NCBI RefSeq assembly: GCF_032854445.1
Contig: NC_088300.1
Location: 34,889,608 to 34,953,607 of the forward strand
Direction of reading: 5' to 3'
DNA length: 64,000 nt
Origin: Liolophura sinensis
Taxonomy: Eukaryota; Mollusca; Polyplacophora; Chitonida; Chitonidae
Shown piece after piece: positions 1 to 11,330 of this stretch. Below the pieces are notes generated by a model. That model did no database searches. It saw nothing but the letters and a program-made list of their open reading frames with translations, and was not told the DNA's origin. Numbering within the stretch: position 1 is the first letter of the stretch; every line of letters starts with the position of its first letter. The translations under genes were made by a program, and so were the position numbers.

Positions 1-242
1 ATATGTTATTTTGTCTTCAACCCGAATTGAAACGTAAAAATGAGTACTAATTATTGTCCTTAGAGCGCATGGCCTGTACTCTCATTCCACCCTAAGGTCA
101 CTGAAAAGATAATAATCTCAAAATTAACTCTAAAAGATAATGGAGAGACAGTCACATTTTTATCTACTTAGTAAATCCATAAGAATTAAGAGGTGATCAC
201 TTAATTAGTTGATCTTCTTTGTGAATACTTCGATAGGAGCCT

Positions 243-300
243 GGGTGAATGAGTTAATCTGGATAAATGTGTTAATCTGGATGAATGTGTTAATCTGGAT
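243..300. repeat. Short tandem repeat, 18-bp unit, about 3 copies
   Basis: The motif gttaatctggat recurs three times at 18-bp spacing, with linkers such as gaatgt and aaatgt. No coding signal is seen. The sequence from here to the SINE at 641 (about 340 bases) is AT-rich and shows nothing else I can identify. Confidence 0.7.
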
Positions 301-640
301 CACTTTGGTAATCTGTTTTCAACTTAGATATACGTTTATCGAATTCCTTCGCAATGAAAAGCATGAAATGCACTAGATGCGCTAAGATTATTTTAAATAT
401 TTGCTCACATTTTCGTAATGTAAATTAAGTTTTTATCTAACAGTGAGGCGAATGCTTTGTTCCTTACAAACACTGCTTAAACTGATATTCTTGAAATATA
501 AGGAAGATTTATATTATTATAAGCAGATACTTGAAGTTAGATATTTTGAAACTCGTTTGTTATAATTTTCTAAGATTTTAAGGATATACCATGTGTTTGG
601 TGTTCACTTTTATAACTAAATCCTATTCAGCATTACCCGG

Positions 641-680
641 GTTATAATTGCTTTATTTATTTATTTATCTATTTATCTAT

Positions 681-716
<36 letters not shown>

Positions 717-895
717 TTATTTGATTGGTGTTTTACGGCATACTCAAGAATATTTCATAACGACGGCGGCCAGTATTATGGTGGGAGGAAACCGGGCAGA
801 ACCCAGGGGAAACCCACGACCATCCGCAAGTTGCTGTCAGACCTTCCCACTTAGGGCCGGAGAGGAAGCCAGCATGAGCTGTTATAATTGCTTTA
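641..895 (-). mobile_element. SINE-1 insertion, 5'-truncated, with 15-bp target-site duplication
   Basis: This is a minus-strand SINE-1 copy. Its (TTTA)n tail lies at the low-coordinate end (about 656-720). The conserved 3' segment follows (gtgttttacggcatactcaa), then the core, ending at gccagcatgagct (880). The perfect 15-bp repeat gttataattgcttta occurs at 641-655 and 881-895, so this is a target-site duplication from target-primed reverse transcription. The tRNA-like head is absent, so the copy is 5' truncated. An open frame through it (from 721) is read-through of the SINE and not a gene. Confidence 0.92.
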
Positions 896-1440
896 AAATT
901 TTAAATGGACTACATGTATTACAATTCGTGTATGGCTGTTTGATTTGGATAGTTAATAGTTCGTTCTCATTTGAATTACATCTTCAGCCCCTACTCCGAA
1001 CCATGACTCTACGCCTCTTCTACACGTCACTGAAGATTACCTTCCCTTCAAAACTGTCTCGCATTGATTTGGGCGAGCCTCGATTGTAATAAATCCCAAT
1101 GATTTCCTACATCATAGCGAATGCAAAAATATTTAATAAAATTGTCGTATAGTGATTTTTTTACATCAAGAGGACTGAGCCCTTGCAGTCTAAGGTATCC
1201 TCGACAGAACTAATATCGACAAAACTAACATCGACAAAACAAATATTTATTTCATCAATCTTATAAGAAAACTGACTAGAAATGATGTGGTAATAATATT
1301 AAAAGTGAATTTTTATTAACTGGAAAGTATGGATGATTTAAGATTTCATTTTTGTTAAATATCAGTATATTACCCGTTGGATGGTACGTCAAGGAGATCT
1401 CGAAGAACATAGACGACAGTATGAAGTAAATAGAGTTTCA
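896..1440. other. Unannotated AT-rich spacer
   Basis: No gene, RNA or mobile element is recognised. The only structure is a short direct repeat at about 1200-1245, where tcgacaaaac-type 15-mers occur three times. Confidence 0.5.
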
Positions 1441-1444
1441 AACT

Positions 1445-1612
1445 TACGTAAGATATATTTATTTATCTGGTTTGTGTTTTTCGCTGTACTCAAGAATGTT
1501 TCACTTATACGACAGCAGTCAACATTATTGTGCGAAGAAACTGACTGAGCCCCGTGGATACCCACGACCATCCACAGGTTGTTAACAGACTTTTCCACAT
1601 ACGTAAGGTATA
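1445..1612 (-). mobile_element. SINE-1 copy, old and 5'-truncated, near-perfect 13-bp TSD
   Basis: A diverged minus-strand SINE-1 body (about 1458-1599) keeps recognisable blocks: gtactcaagaatgtttcact, cccacgaccatcca and caggttgttaacag. It is flanked by tacgtaagatata (1445-1457) and tacgtaaggtata (1600-1612), a 13-bp duplication with one mismatch. The body divergence and the TSD mismatch fit an older insertion than the copy at 641-895. Confidence 0.85.
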
Positions 1613-1898
1613 TATTTTTATTATAGACAAATGGCATTATATTTCAGAAATACACTATCAGTTCTCTCGGAGACTATAATGTGTCAAAGATTTCCCCCAC
1701 AACACGACCTCATCTTAAATAAGAAATTCGACGCTAGCTATTCCAAAGGCTAATTCATCTCGTATCCCGGCGTTATATAAGAATCCCCTCTATTCGCATG
1801 AAAACATCACAGGCAGATACTCTGCTTTTCTGTTTGATTTGATTTTGATCTTTGATCCAACATTTTTGCGAAGAATATATATTGTGTTTACGCTTAAC
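1613..1898. other. Spacer without recognisable features
   Basis: AT-rich sequence between the SINE and the minisatellite. I see no gene or repeat here. Confidence 0.5.
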
Positions 1899-3460
1899 CA
1901 TGGCAGTGTTCAATGTGTCTGCGTTAGCAGTGTTAACGACTGAACGCGATAGCTATATTAACGACTGAACATGGTGACTGTTTTAACGACTGAACATGGT
2001 AGCTGTGTTAACGACTGAACATGACAGCTATGTTAACGACTGGACATGGTAGCTGTGTTAACGACTGAACATGGTAGCTGTGTTAACCACTGAACATGGC
2101 AGCTGTGTTAACCACTGAACATGGTAGCTGTGTTAACCACTGAACATGGCAACTGTTTTCACAACTGGGTATGATAGCTATAATGACTTGACATGGTAGT
2201 ATGCAAACGACTGAGCATGATAACTATGTTACCGACTGAACATGGTAGCTATGTTCACAACTTAACATGATAGCTGTGTTCACGACTGGACATAATAGCT
2301 ATGTTAACGACTGAACATGATAGCTATGTTAACGACCGAACATGGTGGCTGTGTTCACGACTGAACATGATAGCTATGTTAATGTCTGAACATGATAGCC
2401 ATGTTAACGACTAAACATGGTAGCTTTGTTCACAACTGAACATGATAGCTGTGCTAACGACTGAACATGATAGCTATGTTAACGACTGAACATGGTGGCA
2501 GTTTTAACGACTGAACATGATAGCTATGTTAACGACTGGATATGGTGGCTGTGTTAACGACTGAACATGGTGGTAGTTTTAACGACTGAACATGGTAGCT
2601 ATGTTAACAACTGGACATGGTGGCTGTTTTAAGAACTGAACATGGTGGTTATATTAAAGACTGCACATGGTAGTATGCTAACGACTGGACATGGTAGTAT
2701 GCTAACAACTGAACATGGTAGTATGCTAACGACTAGACATGATAGCTGTGTTAACGATTGAACATGATAGCTATGCTAACGACTGGACATGAAAGCTGTG
2801 TTAGCGACTGAACATGGTAGCTATGTTAACGACTGGACATGATAGCTATGTTAATGACTGAACATGATAACTATGTTAACGACTGAACATGGTAGCTATG
2901 CTAACGACTGGACATGAAAGCTGTGTTGGCGACTGAACATGGTAGCTATGTTAACGACTGGACATTTTAGCTATGTTAATGACTGGACATGGTAGCTATG
3001 TTAACGACTGGACATGATAGCTATGTTAATGACTGGACATGGTAGCTATGTTAACGACTGGACATGATAGCTATGTTAATGACTGGACATGGTAGCTATT
3101 TTAACGACTGGACATGATAGCTATGTTAATGATTGGACATGGTAGCTATGTTAACGACTGGACATGATAGCTATGTTAATGACTGGACATGGTAGCTATG
3201 TTAACTACTCGACATGGTAGTATGCTAACGACTGAACATGATAGTTTTGTTAACGACTGAACATGATAGTATGTTAACCACGGAACGTGTGGTAGCTGTG
3301 CTAAAGGACTAAATGTGGTGTTAATACGGTAGGTTAATTGTCACTGGCTGAAAAATAAATTAATAAATTACAGAATATGTTAGCTTTGTTAACGACTGAA
3401 TACGGTGGATGCGTGAACAGCTAAATATGGTCGCTTTGTTAACTAAATACTATAGCTGTG
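1899..3460. repeat. Minisatellite, 25-bp unit, about 60 copies
   Basis: Tandem units share the motif gttaacgactgaacatg with a variable middle (gtagctatg, atagctgtg, gtagtatgc). The usual period is 25 bp, and 24-bp variants carry gtagtatgct. Homogeneity is highest at about 2800-3200, where a two-unit pattern (acgactggacatgatagct then atgactggacatggtagct) alternates. The ends are more degenerate. Each unit carries the palindrome GTTAAC. There is no long open frame, because the period is not a multiple of three. Confidence 0.95.
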
Positions 3461-5989
3461 ACGTAGTCATCTTGTAATGCATATTTTCATATATGTCAAA
3501 TGTATGAACAAAGACACAGTAACATATCTCAGAATTTCAGGCATACTTTCTCATGCTTTTTCTACAGCTAAGCAATTTTTAATATATTCCTAATCAAATT
3601 TTCTGATTCTGCTGTTGCTGGAATTAAGCAACAACAATCTTGAATCGAACTCACTCATATTTATCTTCGTAAATGCATTTTTTTAGCCTTCGGTACGATA
3701 CATACAGCGTGGATGAACGACAGCTATAGCCAAGACGAATATGTACTGTTAGCTATGTCAGTGTTACACCGTTACAGGCGTCCTTACTGTGTATTGTTAT
3801 AGTCACAGAGCTAGTCAATTTTATCTATTAATTAGCTGTTCGTGTGTCGCCGTAGTTTCGGATCTTTCCACCAAAGCCCCTTCGGACGTGAACATGATTC
3901 CGCGCATTAGCCAAATGTGCCCATAAAGTGAAAGCGCTTTACCTGGGCTTTACCTGTATGAACCAAGGCAATTAAGTCAAACCGTGCCGTGTTGACCGAG
4001 GCAAAGCCGCGGCGCTTTTTCTCGGCTTTCGGCGAATGTAACATGGCAGGCAGGAATGCCACGCTCGCAGCGTACACCGACTGTCAACAAACTGAGAAGT
4101 TAACAAGTTTCCTAATTCTGAGCCCGGGCCAGATCATGTTATCTGCCTACTGCCGTCGTCCCCGATCTGGCAGAGCTTAACACGTCACTATACACTGTCA
4201 CATGCTTTTAGCTACCGTATTTATATTTAACTTACGCTTTGTTTTACATTAGCTTGTACGAATCAGAAATTACACTGCTCAACTGTAAGGAATTGGATAA
4301 AAATTAATAAAATAAATAACAGTAGAAAATATCACTATGGTTACCCCATATATGTGAATTTCTTTAGATAGCTATTCTAGTATATAATAGAATATACTAG
4401 TTTATCACAATATCAAAGGCAATGGTTTTATGCCTGCTTCTCGTGCATATAATGCTAAAACGTATGCATCCTTGGAGTTTAAGTCGTTATTATATATTAT
4501 ATTATATTATTATATGCTACCTGTTCTATCATACCAACCTTTACCGATAACTAGCTATAATATACACCTTTTGGAGACACACATAAATGTTAAGAAATAT
4601 ACTCATACAAATAACTAGGGAATGTTACTAACATTTTCAAAATCTGTTCTAATTGCGTATCATACCTCAACTTCCTATATATCTGAATGCTGTTGAAATA
4701 CGGTTAAAAATTCTGTTATAATGCAGTGGATGGAAGCTTTTTTTAGGCGATGTCGATAGAAACTTAGCTAAGCAATGAAGCTGACTTCTAACTAGCATTT
4801 CCGTCCATATATGTTTTTTCATTTACAGACTGACTAATTTAAGCAGGTGTATCGTTCTTAGCTGCCAGAATTAGGCGGTTAAATTAGCCGGTGGCACTGA
4901 GTATAACACACCACAAAATTCCCCCAAGTTATTGACTTATAGTCGACATTACGGATGTATACACGTATGTCTGTTGACATTGGTACCTGGGAGATATTTT
5001 ATTTCCTTTTGGGGTACTTCAGACACGAGGCCAGCAGAGAGAATAAGTAACTACACCTGTAGGTTTCTGTGGTTTTGCCACAGGTATATGCCTGTTGTGT
5101 ATTTGTAGAGATACAGGTATCTTACAGGTAAATTGCAGGTATAACCCTTTGCTAACCATGCAATGGCCACTTCCTTGTATTAAGCAAGGCAAAACTTTAA
5201 AACGTCGACGGGAAAACAGCCTCGGGTAAAATCTGTCAGTATAGGCCCGCATGTCATAATGCATTTCAAGCTAAATAAGTGACGGCTGTATATATATTTG
5301 CATGCGTTTAAAATTGAACATGTTTAAAACACACTAGCTTATGTCGAAAAAAGTCCTTGTTGTTGCATAATGCAAAACATTTTATATTATGTGTTATTAA
5401 TCGACTGATTAATTGAAAATCAGTGAAAATAGAAATAAAAGAAATTGAACCGCATATGATAAGCATACAGTTGTACACCTATAAATGCAGACTTATTCAA
5501 AATTAACTCACTAATTATTCTATTTTACTACGGTAGTTTTCCTAACCAATCTGAACTTCCATTCTTTACTAACTATACCGTATTTTAGAGGCTTTGGTTT
5601 TTGTAACTACTGCCACAGTCGTATATATAATACCTTGCTGAGGCTATATTTGCGTGCATGTATATATACCGCAGATACTATATGTCCCGCCGGATCACAT
5701 AAGGACGTATGTGTGTTATGATAATGATGTATTGTTGTCTGTATACTGTCCAGTAAATACGACGATATATATCCACAGGCTCCGTGGTCCAGTGAACGCA
5801 TGTATATATACATACATGTATTTATACGCACACCGTTATAGGCCAGCACAAGTGAGCCCGTGCTGAGGTCAACCACCCAAATACGTGATACTGTGACCAG
5901 CCTCCGGCCTGTGTGTCCCACAAACCTAACCTTAAATCGTCTCCCATCACCACATTATATCATACACAGATTGATGTTATAGTGTCTTG
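3461..5989. other. Intergenic or intronic sequence, no gene recognised
   Basis: About 2.5 kb without a supportable gene. A moderately GC-rich patch lies at 3840-4180. Its longest open frame (63 codons from 3989) has no recognisable domain. At 5045-5155 the word acaggta and its relatives recur five times in near-palindromic contexts (gccacaggta, atacaggtat, ttacaggtaa). A TA-rich stretch lies at 5640-5830. Opposed overlapping frames there look like chance. Confidence 0.5.
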
Positions 5990-7050
5990 TTGAGGGGTAA
6001 ACGTTAACTATTAAAATTATAAAGCATTAAACATTTTTGGTGCTTTACATAGCAATGTTCTATTGGATACCTTAACTACTGAAGTTATAACACATTATAG
6101 GTTTAATTAAGATTGTTTTATCGAACACTTTAACCATTGACTTCATAACACAACAGGTGCTATATACACTATATACACTGCAAGTTTTCCCTTGGTACCT
6201 AAACTAATAGTTTAAGGAACATTAACCATTGAAATTATAACACATCATAGGCGCAATAAAAATGTTTTATCGAATACTTTAACCATAGATATTATAGCCC
6301 AACAGGCGTTACATACATGTACCACTACATGTTTTCCATTGGTATCTCCATTAAAGAACTTGTTACTTTAATTAACCATTGAAATTATAACACGTTAGGT
6401 GCTACACATGCATCAGTGTTTTACGGAATATCTTGACGACTGCAACTGTGCCACATTTGACGTAATTAACCAACGTTTTAAAGGATATCTTGACGATTGC
6501 AACTGGGCCACATTACACGAAATTAACCATTGTTTTACAGGATATCTTGACGATTGCAATTGTGTCACATTAGACGAAATTAACCATTGTTTTACAGGAT
6601 ATCTTGACGATTGCAACTGTGTCACATTAGACGAAATTAACCATTGTTTTACAGGATATCTTGACGATTGCAATTGTGTCACATTAGACGAAATTAACCA
6701 TTGTTTTACAGGATATCTTGACGATTGCAATTGTGTCACATTAGACGAAATTAACCATTGTTTTACAGGATATCTTGACGACTGCAACTGTATCACATGT
6801 AATCAACCAATTATTTACAGGATGTCTTAAATAGTGAAATTTTATCAATTACTCTTTTAAGGGGTACGTTAACCACTGAAAATATAACATGCAATGTCCT
6901 ACTCAACAATGTAAAGGAATATCGTAACCACCGAAATTATAAGTAATGAGATAATATATTTACCATTGTTTTACGACACAAGTTAATCAAATAATGGTAC
7001 ATGACGTTCTATTTACCAATGTTTTACAGATTCTTAAACTATTCACCATT
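5990..7050. repeat. Degenerate tandem array with homogeneous 57-bp core (6416-6830)
   Basis: The core contains about seven 57-bp units built on gatatcttgacgattgcaa and gaaattaaccattgttttac. Around it, the block ttaaccattgaaattataac recurs at alternating spacings of about 59 and 91 bp (near 6071, 6130, 6221, 6280, 6371), so a roughly 150-bp higher-order unit surrounds the core. The core period is divisible by three, so it is open on both strands: a 19-residue repeat on plus (6399-6830) and another on minus (6413-6796). I see no promoter, splice or domain evidence for translation. Confidence 0.92.
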
Positions 7051-7549
7051 AACAAACAAAATGGCTTCGTAAAGGGCCTCAAAAATATAAATAATAATAA
7101 CATAAAACGTATATTCAAATTAACGCGCTGATTTTGCGAAAGCATTTTTTGAATTTTTGCTTGTGAACCAGATCAGTCCGAAATGATCTCAAGACAACCG
7201 AGATGATCACAGACAATTTAAAAATTAATATTTTCTTACCTGATATCCATAAAGGTGGGTCCCGGGTAGCCGAAATTTGGCATCTGGTACGGTGACCGGA
7301 GAACGTTCATATGGAAAAACGACTGATCAGTCATGGTGACGGGTAATAGTGCGCTGGGGATGCACGTATAGTTTCTCCCTGATAACAGTTGTCCCTTAGA
7401 TGCACGGATTGTTCAGTTATTCATGTGCAGTTCTTGATATCTTACAATATGTGGCATGATGTCTTGGCTATGTTCGGCTGTGGGGCAAGGCGCTGTGGAA
7501 TCCTGCGGAGACAAATGCGTGAGGTTTTGTCCATGGCAATCACTCCCCC

Positions 7550-7552
<3 letters not shown>
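7051..7552. other. Spacer, nothing recognised
   Basis: Mixed-composition sequence with no gene or repeat that I can support before the (CT)n tract. Confidence 0.45.

Positions 7553-7600
<48 letters not shown>
7553..7600. repeat. (CT)n microsatellite, 24 copies
   Basis: An uninterrupted CT dinucleotide run follows cccaccct and is continued by an imperfect atcacacactctctct tail to about 7617. Leu-Ser repeat frames across it are a consequence of the microsatellite. Confidence 0.97.
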
Positions 7601-7604
<4 letters not shown>

Positions 7605-7617
7605 CACACTCTCTCTT

Positions 7618-10600
7618 GTCTCCTTCCTCTCCACTCGGCTTGTCACAGACACGTGCTAAGGTCCTACTCCGATTTTCGTCAAATCAAATTATCGTTTCTA
7701 TAGTAGCCCGTGCCTCCCGTGGTATCCAGCAAGACGGCGATAAATTGGAGTTTAGATTTGGTGTGGATTGAAAGGAGCAGACCCGCTTACAGCAATGGAA
7801 GACTATTGCTGTCAGCGACCGATGTTTAAGATAGACTTATTTCTAAAACCGGGGAGACAAGTGACAATCTTAACAAGGGAGGAAGCTTTCAAAGGCTGGA
7901 AAACTCGAGGGCACGACCGACGTACAGTCTTTACTAGGCATGCACCCCTCTTCCCTGGAGGGAAAATTGTTCATAAAGTTTCCTCCCGGGAACTCAGGGC
8001 TGTCTGAGACGCGACGTTCGCCTAGCGAAGGGTGTCTCTCTGAGCGGACAGTCACTGGTCCTCAGTCACCGTATCTCGCTGTATCCTGACAACACAGGGT
8101 TTAGCCCGGCGTGTTAGTCCCGAAACACGGACAGGCCCGAATACACGTCCGACTTGTGTACCTGGACTTGTACTGTAATGTGTAGACACGTGACTTTGTG
8201 GTTGGGGGAGTTGAGTGGGGGGGGGGGGCTGTTGAAGAACCGATACTGATGTTAGACGGACTGTCTGAGGCACCACGCAATTGGCTGTCTGGTTGTGGGT
8301 CGTGAAGAGAGACCCACTATCACTGACACCCTCACGGCTCCACCACAGTACCGGCTAAGGAGGCACAAGTCAACCGGTAACTCTCGATACAAGTCTATTA
8401 GTGTTAAAGATGCAGGCATCTGCAACAGTCCGACTAGTCAACAGTGCGACCACCGTGACAGTCGGGCGAACTTGTACGCCCTTCAAACTGCCACGCAGAC
8501 TATTCCACGAAGTCACACATTCATTTGTTTTCGTTAAAAACAACTTTCACAATTCAGTAATGTATTTCTGTCTACTAGAACGCTTCAGTTTTTGCGTCCC
8601 ATTGTTAACGAGGTGGCCACAGGTTGACGATGTATAGTCGCGTTGCGCGTGGCGGCAAGTTCAGTTTACGATTTTCCACAATAGATTTCCCCAAAGTCCA
8701 GTAGCTCTTTTAATAGCCCTGGGAGTACAAATTGAAACACTTTGTGACTTTTCCCGTTGTCTAGAACTGCGACCGCAATCTGATAAAAATATTCAGACCG
8801 TGGCGTGCACCTCACCCGGTACAATTTTCAATTATCCCGCGGCTATGCGACTATAACGGACGATTAACGGTTTAATAGGGCACAGTTACAAGAGCGTTTA
8901 TAATACTCAGGCCATAAATCGTTTAAAATGACCCTTCGATCATGATATAGTACTGAAGAAGAGCAGTTTTATTACGTTCTTTGAGTTTACTGTTGTTCTT
9001 TCATAAGATCTTCACACAGAGTTTCGTTTTAACCCATGCATGCAGAGACAATTACTGCTCCGGATCTGCATCTGGGCTTGTTCTTTATTGATATTGAATG
9101 GATGACAATGGAAGTTCAGACTTCTATTTGCACGGATTAAGATTTGTACAGTATACATCGAAAGTCATTTGTACATGTATAAAGACGGCGTGGAAAGAGT
9201 AACATAGCGTAGTGACAAATCTACATCTCAGGAGCAATATTTAGTTAAGCTCCAGCTGTTAGCTTATCACCTTTAAAATATGTATCTTTACCTTATTAAG
9301 TATGCAAATGGGTCAAATGTCATACACTCATTACCAGCTTCTTTTTAATTGATTTTTTCTCGAGGTTATGATTATTTTTAAGCCGGTAGATCTCTACGAT
9401 TAGGCAGCTTGAGTTGGTTCATCGTATGTTTTTTTCTCTGTTTTATCAGCGATCATCAGCCTATATCTCCCTAATTAAATACCCTTTACACCACTGAGCG
9501 GCTTTTTCCACATTCTATTTATCGTGCTCATTTCACGGGGAACCATCTTTTACATATACATCAAACCGTTATGTCACTTCAAAGGCTGTGAGCTATCTAC
9601 CTGGACAAACTTAACAAACAAGCTTAACAATATTTATTTTATCTACAAGAATTTGCACATGACGATGAGCGACTTGTTTAAACCTTACCTTTATTACGTA
9701 CATGTATATAAATTATCACAGATTTCATGATGCAGCAGAATGTGTTTTGTCTCTCTGTTATCTTTTTTTCGCCTGTAAACAATGAATTATAAGCGATCGA
9801 AATGCCCTGAAACCTAAAGTACGGTTGCCCGAACACCTTCAAAAGAAGTGTGTAGTATAAAAAAGTTCCAGAATTTCATGCTTACTCCAAATACGTTTTA
9901 ATGCTTTTTAAACAGTTTTACAGTAAATAAAATGGATCTATCGACTGGAGCTCTACAGTGGCCTGTATAGCCCATATTGAACTAGCTGAAGAACGATGGC
10001 ATCACGGATTCTTTTCAAAAGCTGCTAAACTGGCTCTGATTAATAAATTTCTGCTCATTCAAGATGCAATTACATGTAGTACTACCTCTATATATACTTG
10101 TATTTGAGGTAGAAATATAGCTCTTTAATTCAGCAGCTAAAAATCTCCACAGTTGCATTTTCTTTATAAATGTCGAATATTCAGGAAGTAACCCAGATTG
10201 GAAGCAACACGGAATGGTCGTCAGGGTATTGTATACTTTCCCGTAAAGCTAGGTAGTCTGCTCTTGTAAGCTTAAAAAAAAGACTATTGGTCCATGATGT
10301 TATTAAGACATGCCCACAGTTTGGCGATTCCAGTCTGTTTGTACACCTCTTTTTATGAGTCACGCGCTATGGAACATTGGGTAACGGGTTATGATAGCTA
10401 ACTGATCGACTGACTGAGACATTAATTCTTTGTTTTAAATGTTTATAAGGAATTATTAATCGATTGCTGATAATGTATTAACTGATTGTTGATAATATTG
10501 GATGGGATGTTATCTAATGCTGGATAACCCACCCCTTGAATGCAGGATAGCCAGAGTGAAAACAACGCAAAGAACACACCTGTGCATACAGGTGACATAA

Positions 10601-10844
10601 TCACTGATACACAGAAGACAACAGTTGTTGTCAACTTATGCCCGGAGAAATCTTGGAGAACTCGTTCACGACAACTTGTCACCAATCGGCTCAATAAAGT
10701 AGATTGATCAATTTTGTTACTGAACCGATTTTAGCCATTGGTATATAATGATTAAATATTCAGTCCAGTTTTAAAGTTTCTATAAGATCGGCAGTATGAT
10801 TATCAGACATTTAAACTCTGGTTTGCAAATGTACAACAGAAAAT
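7618..10844. other. Unannotated region; GC-richer patch at 7.7-8.6 kb
   Basis: No recognisable protein, RNA or mobile element is seen. About 7730-8640 is richer in GC and CpG than its surroundings and includes a G10 run near 8218-8227. Several 60-80-codon frames exist on both strands without family motifs. A promoter or first exon could lie in such a patch, but nothing in the sequence shows one. From 8640 to 10844 the sequence is AT-rich and plain. A minus-strand frame at 10443-10694 has a hydrophobic stretch but no ATG at its beginning and no domain I know. Confidence 0.4.
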
Positions 10845-11200
10845 ATGGCAGCAGTGTGTGCAATTATGATTTGTACTTTTATAGCAGTTAACTCTGAAGA
10901 AACATTACAAAGGAATCCCAGAATACCTGACACGAATATAGACACCAACCTATGCGTAGAAACAGGCATTGGTATACCAGCTGTCAACCAAAATGGACGT
11001 TCAAGGTCAATTATAGCAATGCATGCCAATTCCCAAAGCGACGTTTAACACAAACCACCAAGGGCCTGAGAAAGTATATAAGGTACGGCTTCATGCAAAG
11101 AGAGGCAGTCAACAGTTTTCAATGACGTTTGACAGATGCAAGATATGTTCTGGACGAATGAGTGACATTAATATTCAAATACGTTGAGAACTTTGATACC
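10845..11200 (+). repeat. Dispersed repeat X, copy 1 (longest)
   Basis: This segment has diverged partners at about 46600-46800 (minus), 59215-59440 (plus) and 60255-60320 (plus). Shared blocks here are ctatgcgtagaaacaggcat (near 10950), gacgtttaacacaaa (11040) and gcagtcaacagttttcaatg (near 11107). It is followed by gcaagatatgttctgg and tattcaaata. A 67-codon frame begins at an ATG at 10845 and ends at 11048, but the partners do not preserve it. I therefore treat it as a non-coding repeat of unknown class. Confidence 0.65.
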
Positions 11201-11218
11201 TGATATCAGCTCAATAAG

Positions 11219-11330
11219 ACAGTCAAATTTCACTATCAAAATCACCGGCGACCCCACAGTCAAATTTCACTATCGAAATCACCAGCGACCCCATAGTCAG
11301 TCAGAGTTTCCTATCAAAAATCTGCGTCTA
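11219..11330. repeat. Short tandem repeat, 38-bp unit, about 2.5 copies
   Basis: The segment agtcaaatttcactatc...gcgacccca occurs at 11220 and 11258 with two mismatches. A decayed third copy begins near 11296 (agtcagagtttcctatc). Confidence 0.75.

Noticed and set aside
721-1089. Open frame of 122 codons as a gene
   Set aside because: It starts inside a SINE-1 copy and its first half is SINE sequence that reappears in other copies. It has no ATG at its start and no domain.
6399-6830. Cysteine-containing 19-residue repeat protein
   Set aside because: The frame results from a 57-bp array. The opposite strand is also open and the periodic structure continues beyond the frame, so there is no sign of selection on protein.
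7389-7703. Leu-Ser-rich protein at the (CT)n tract
   Set aside because: The repeat residues come from the microsatellite, and two overlapping frames give the same pattern.
7730-8640. CpG-rich promoter or first exon
   Set aside because: Composition is higher in GC than nearby, but I found no initiator context, splice pair or domain. It is reported only as a GC-richer patch.
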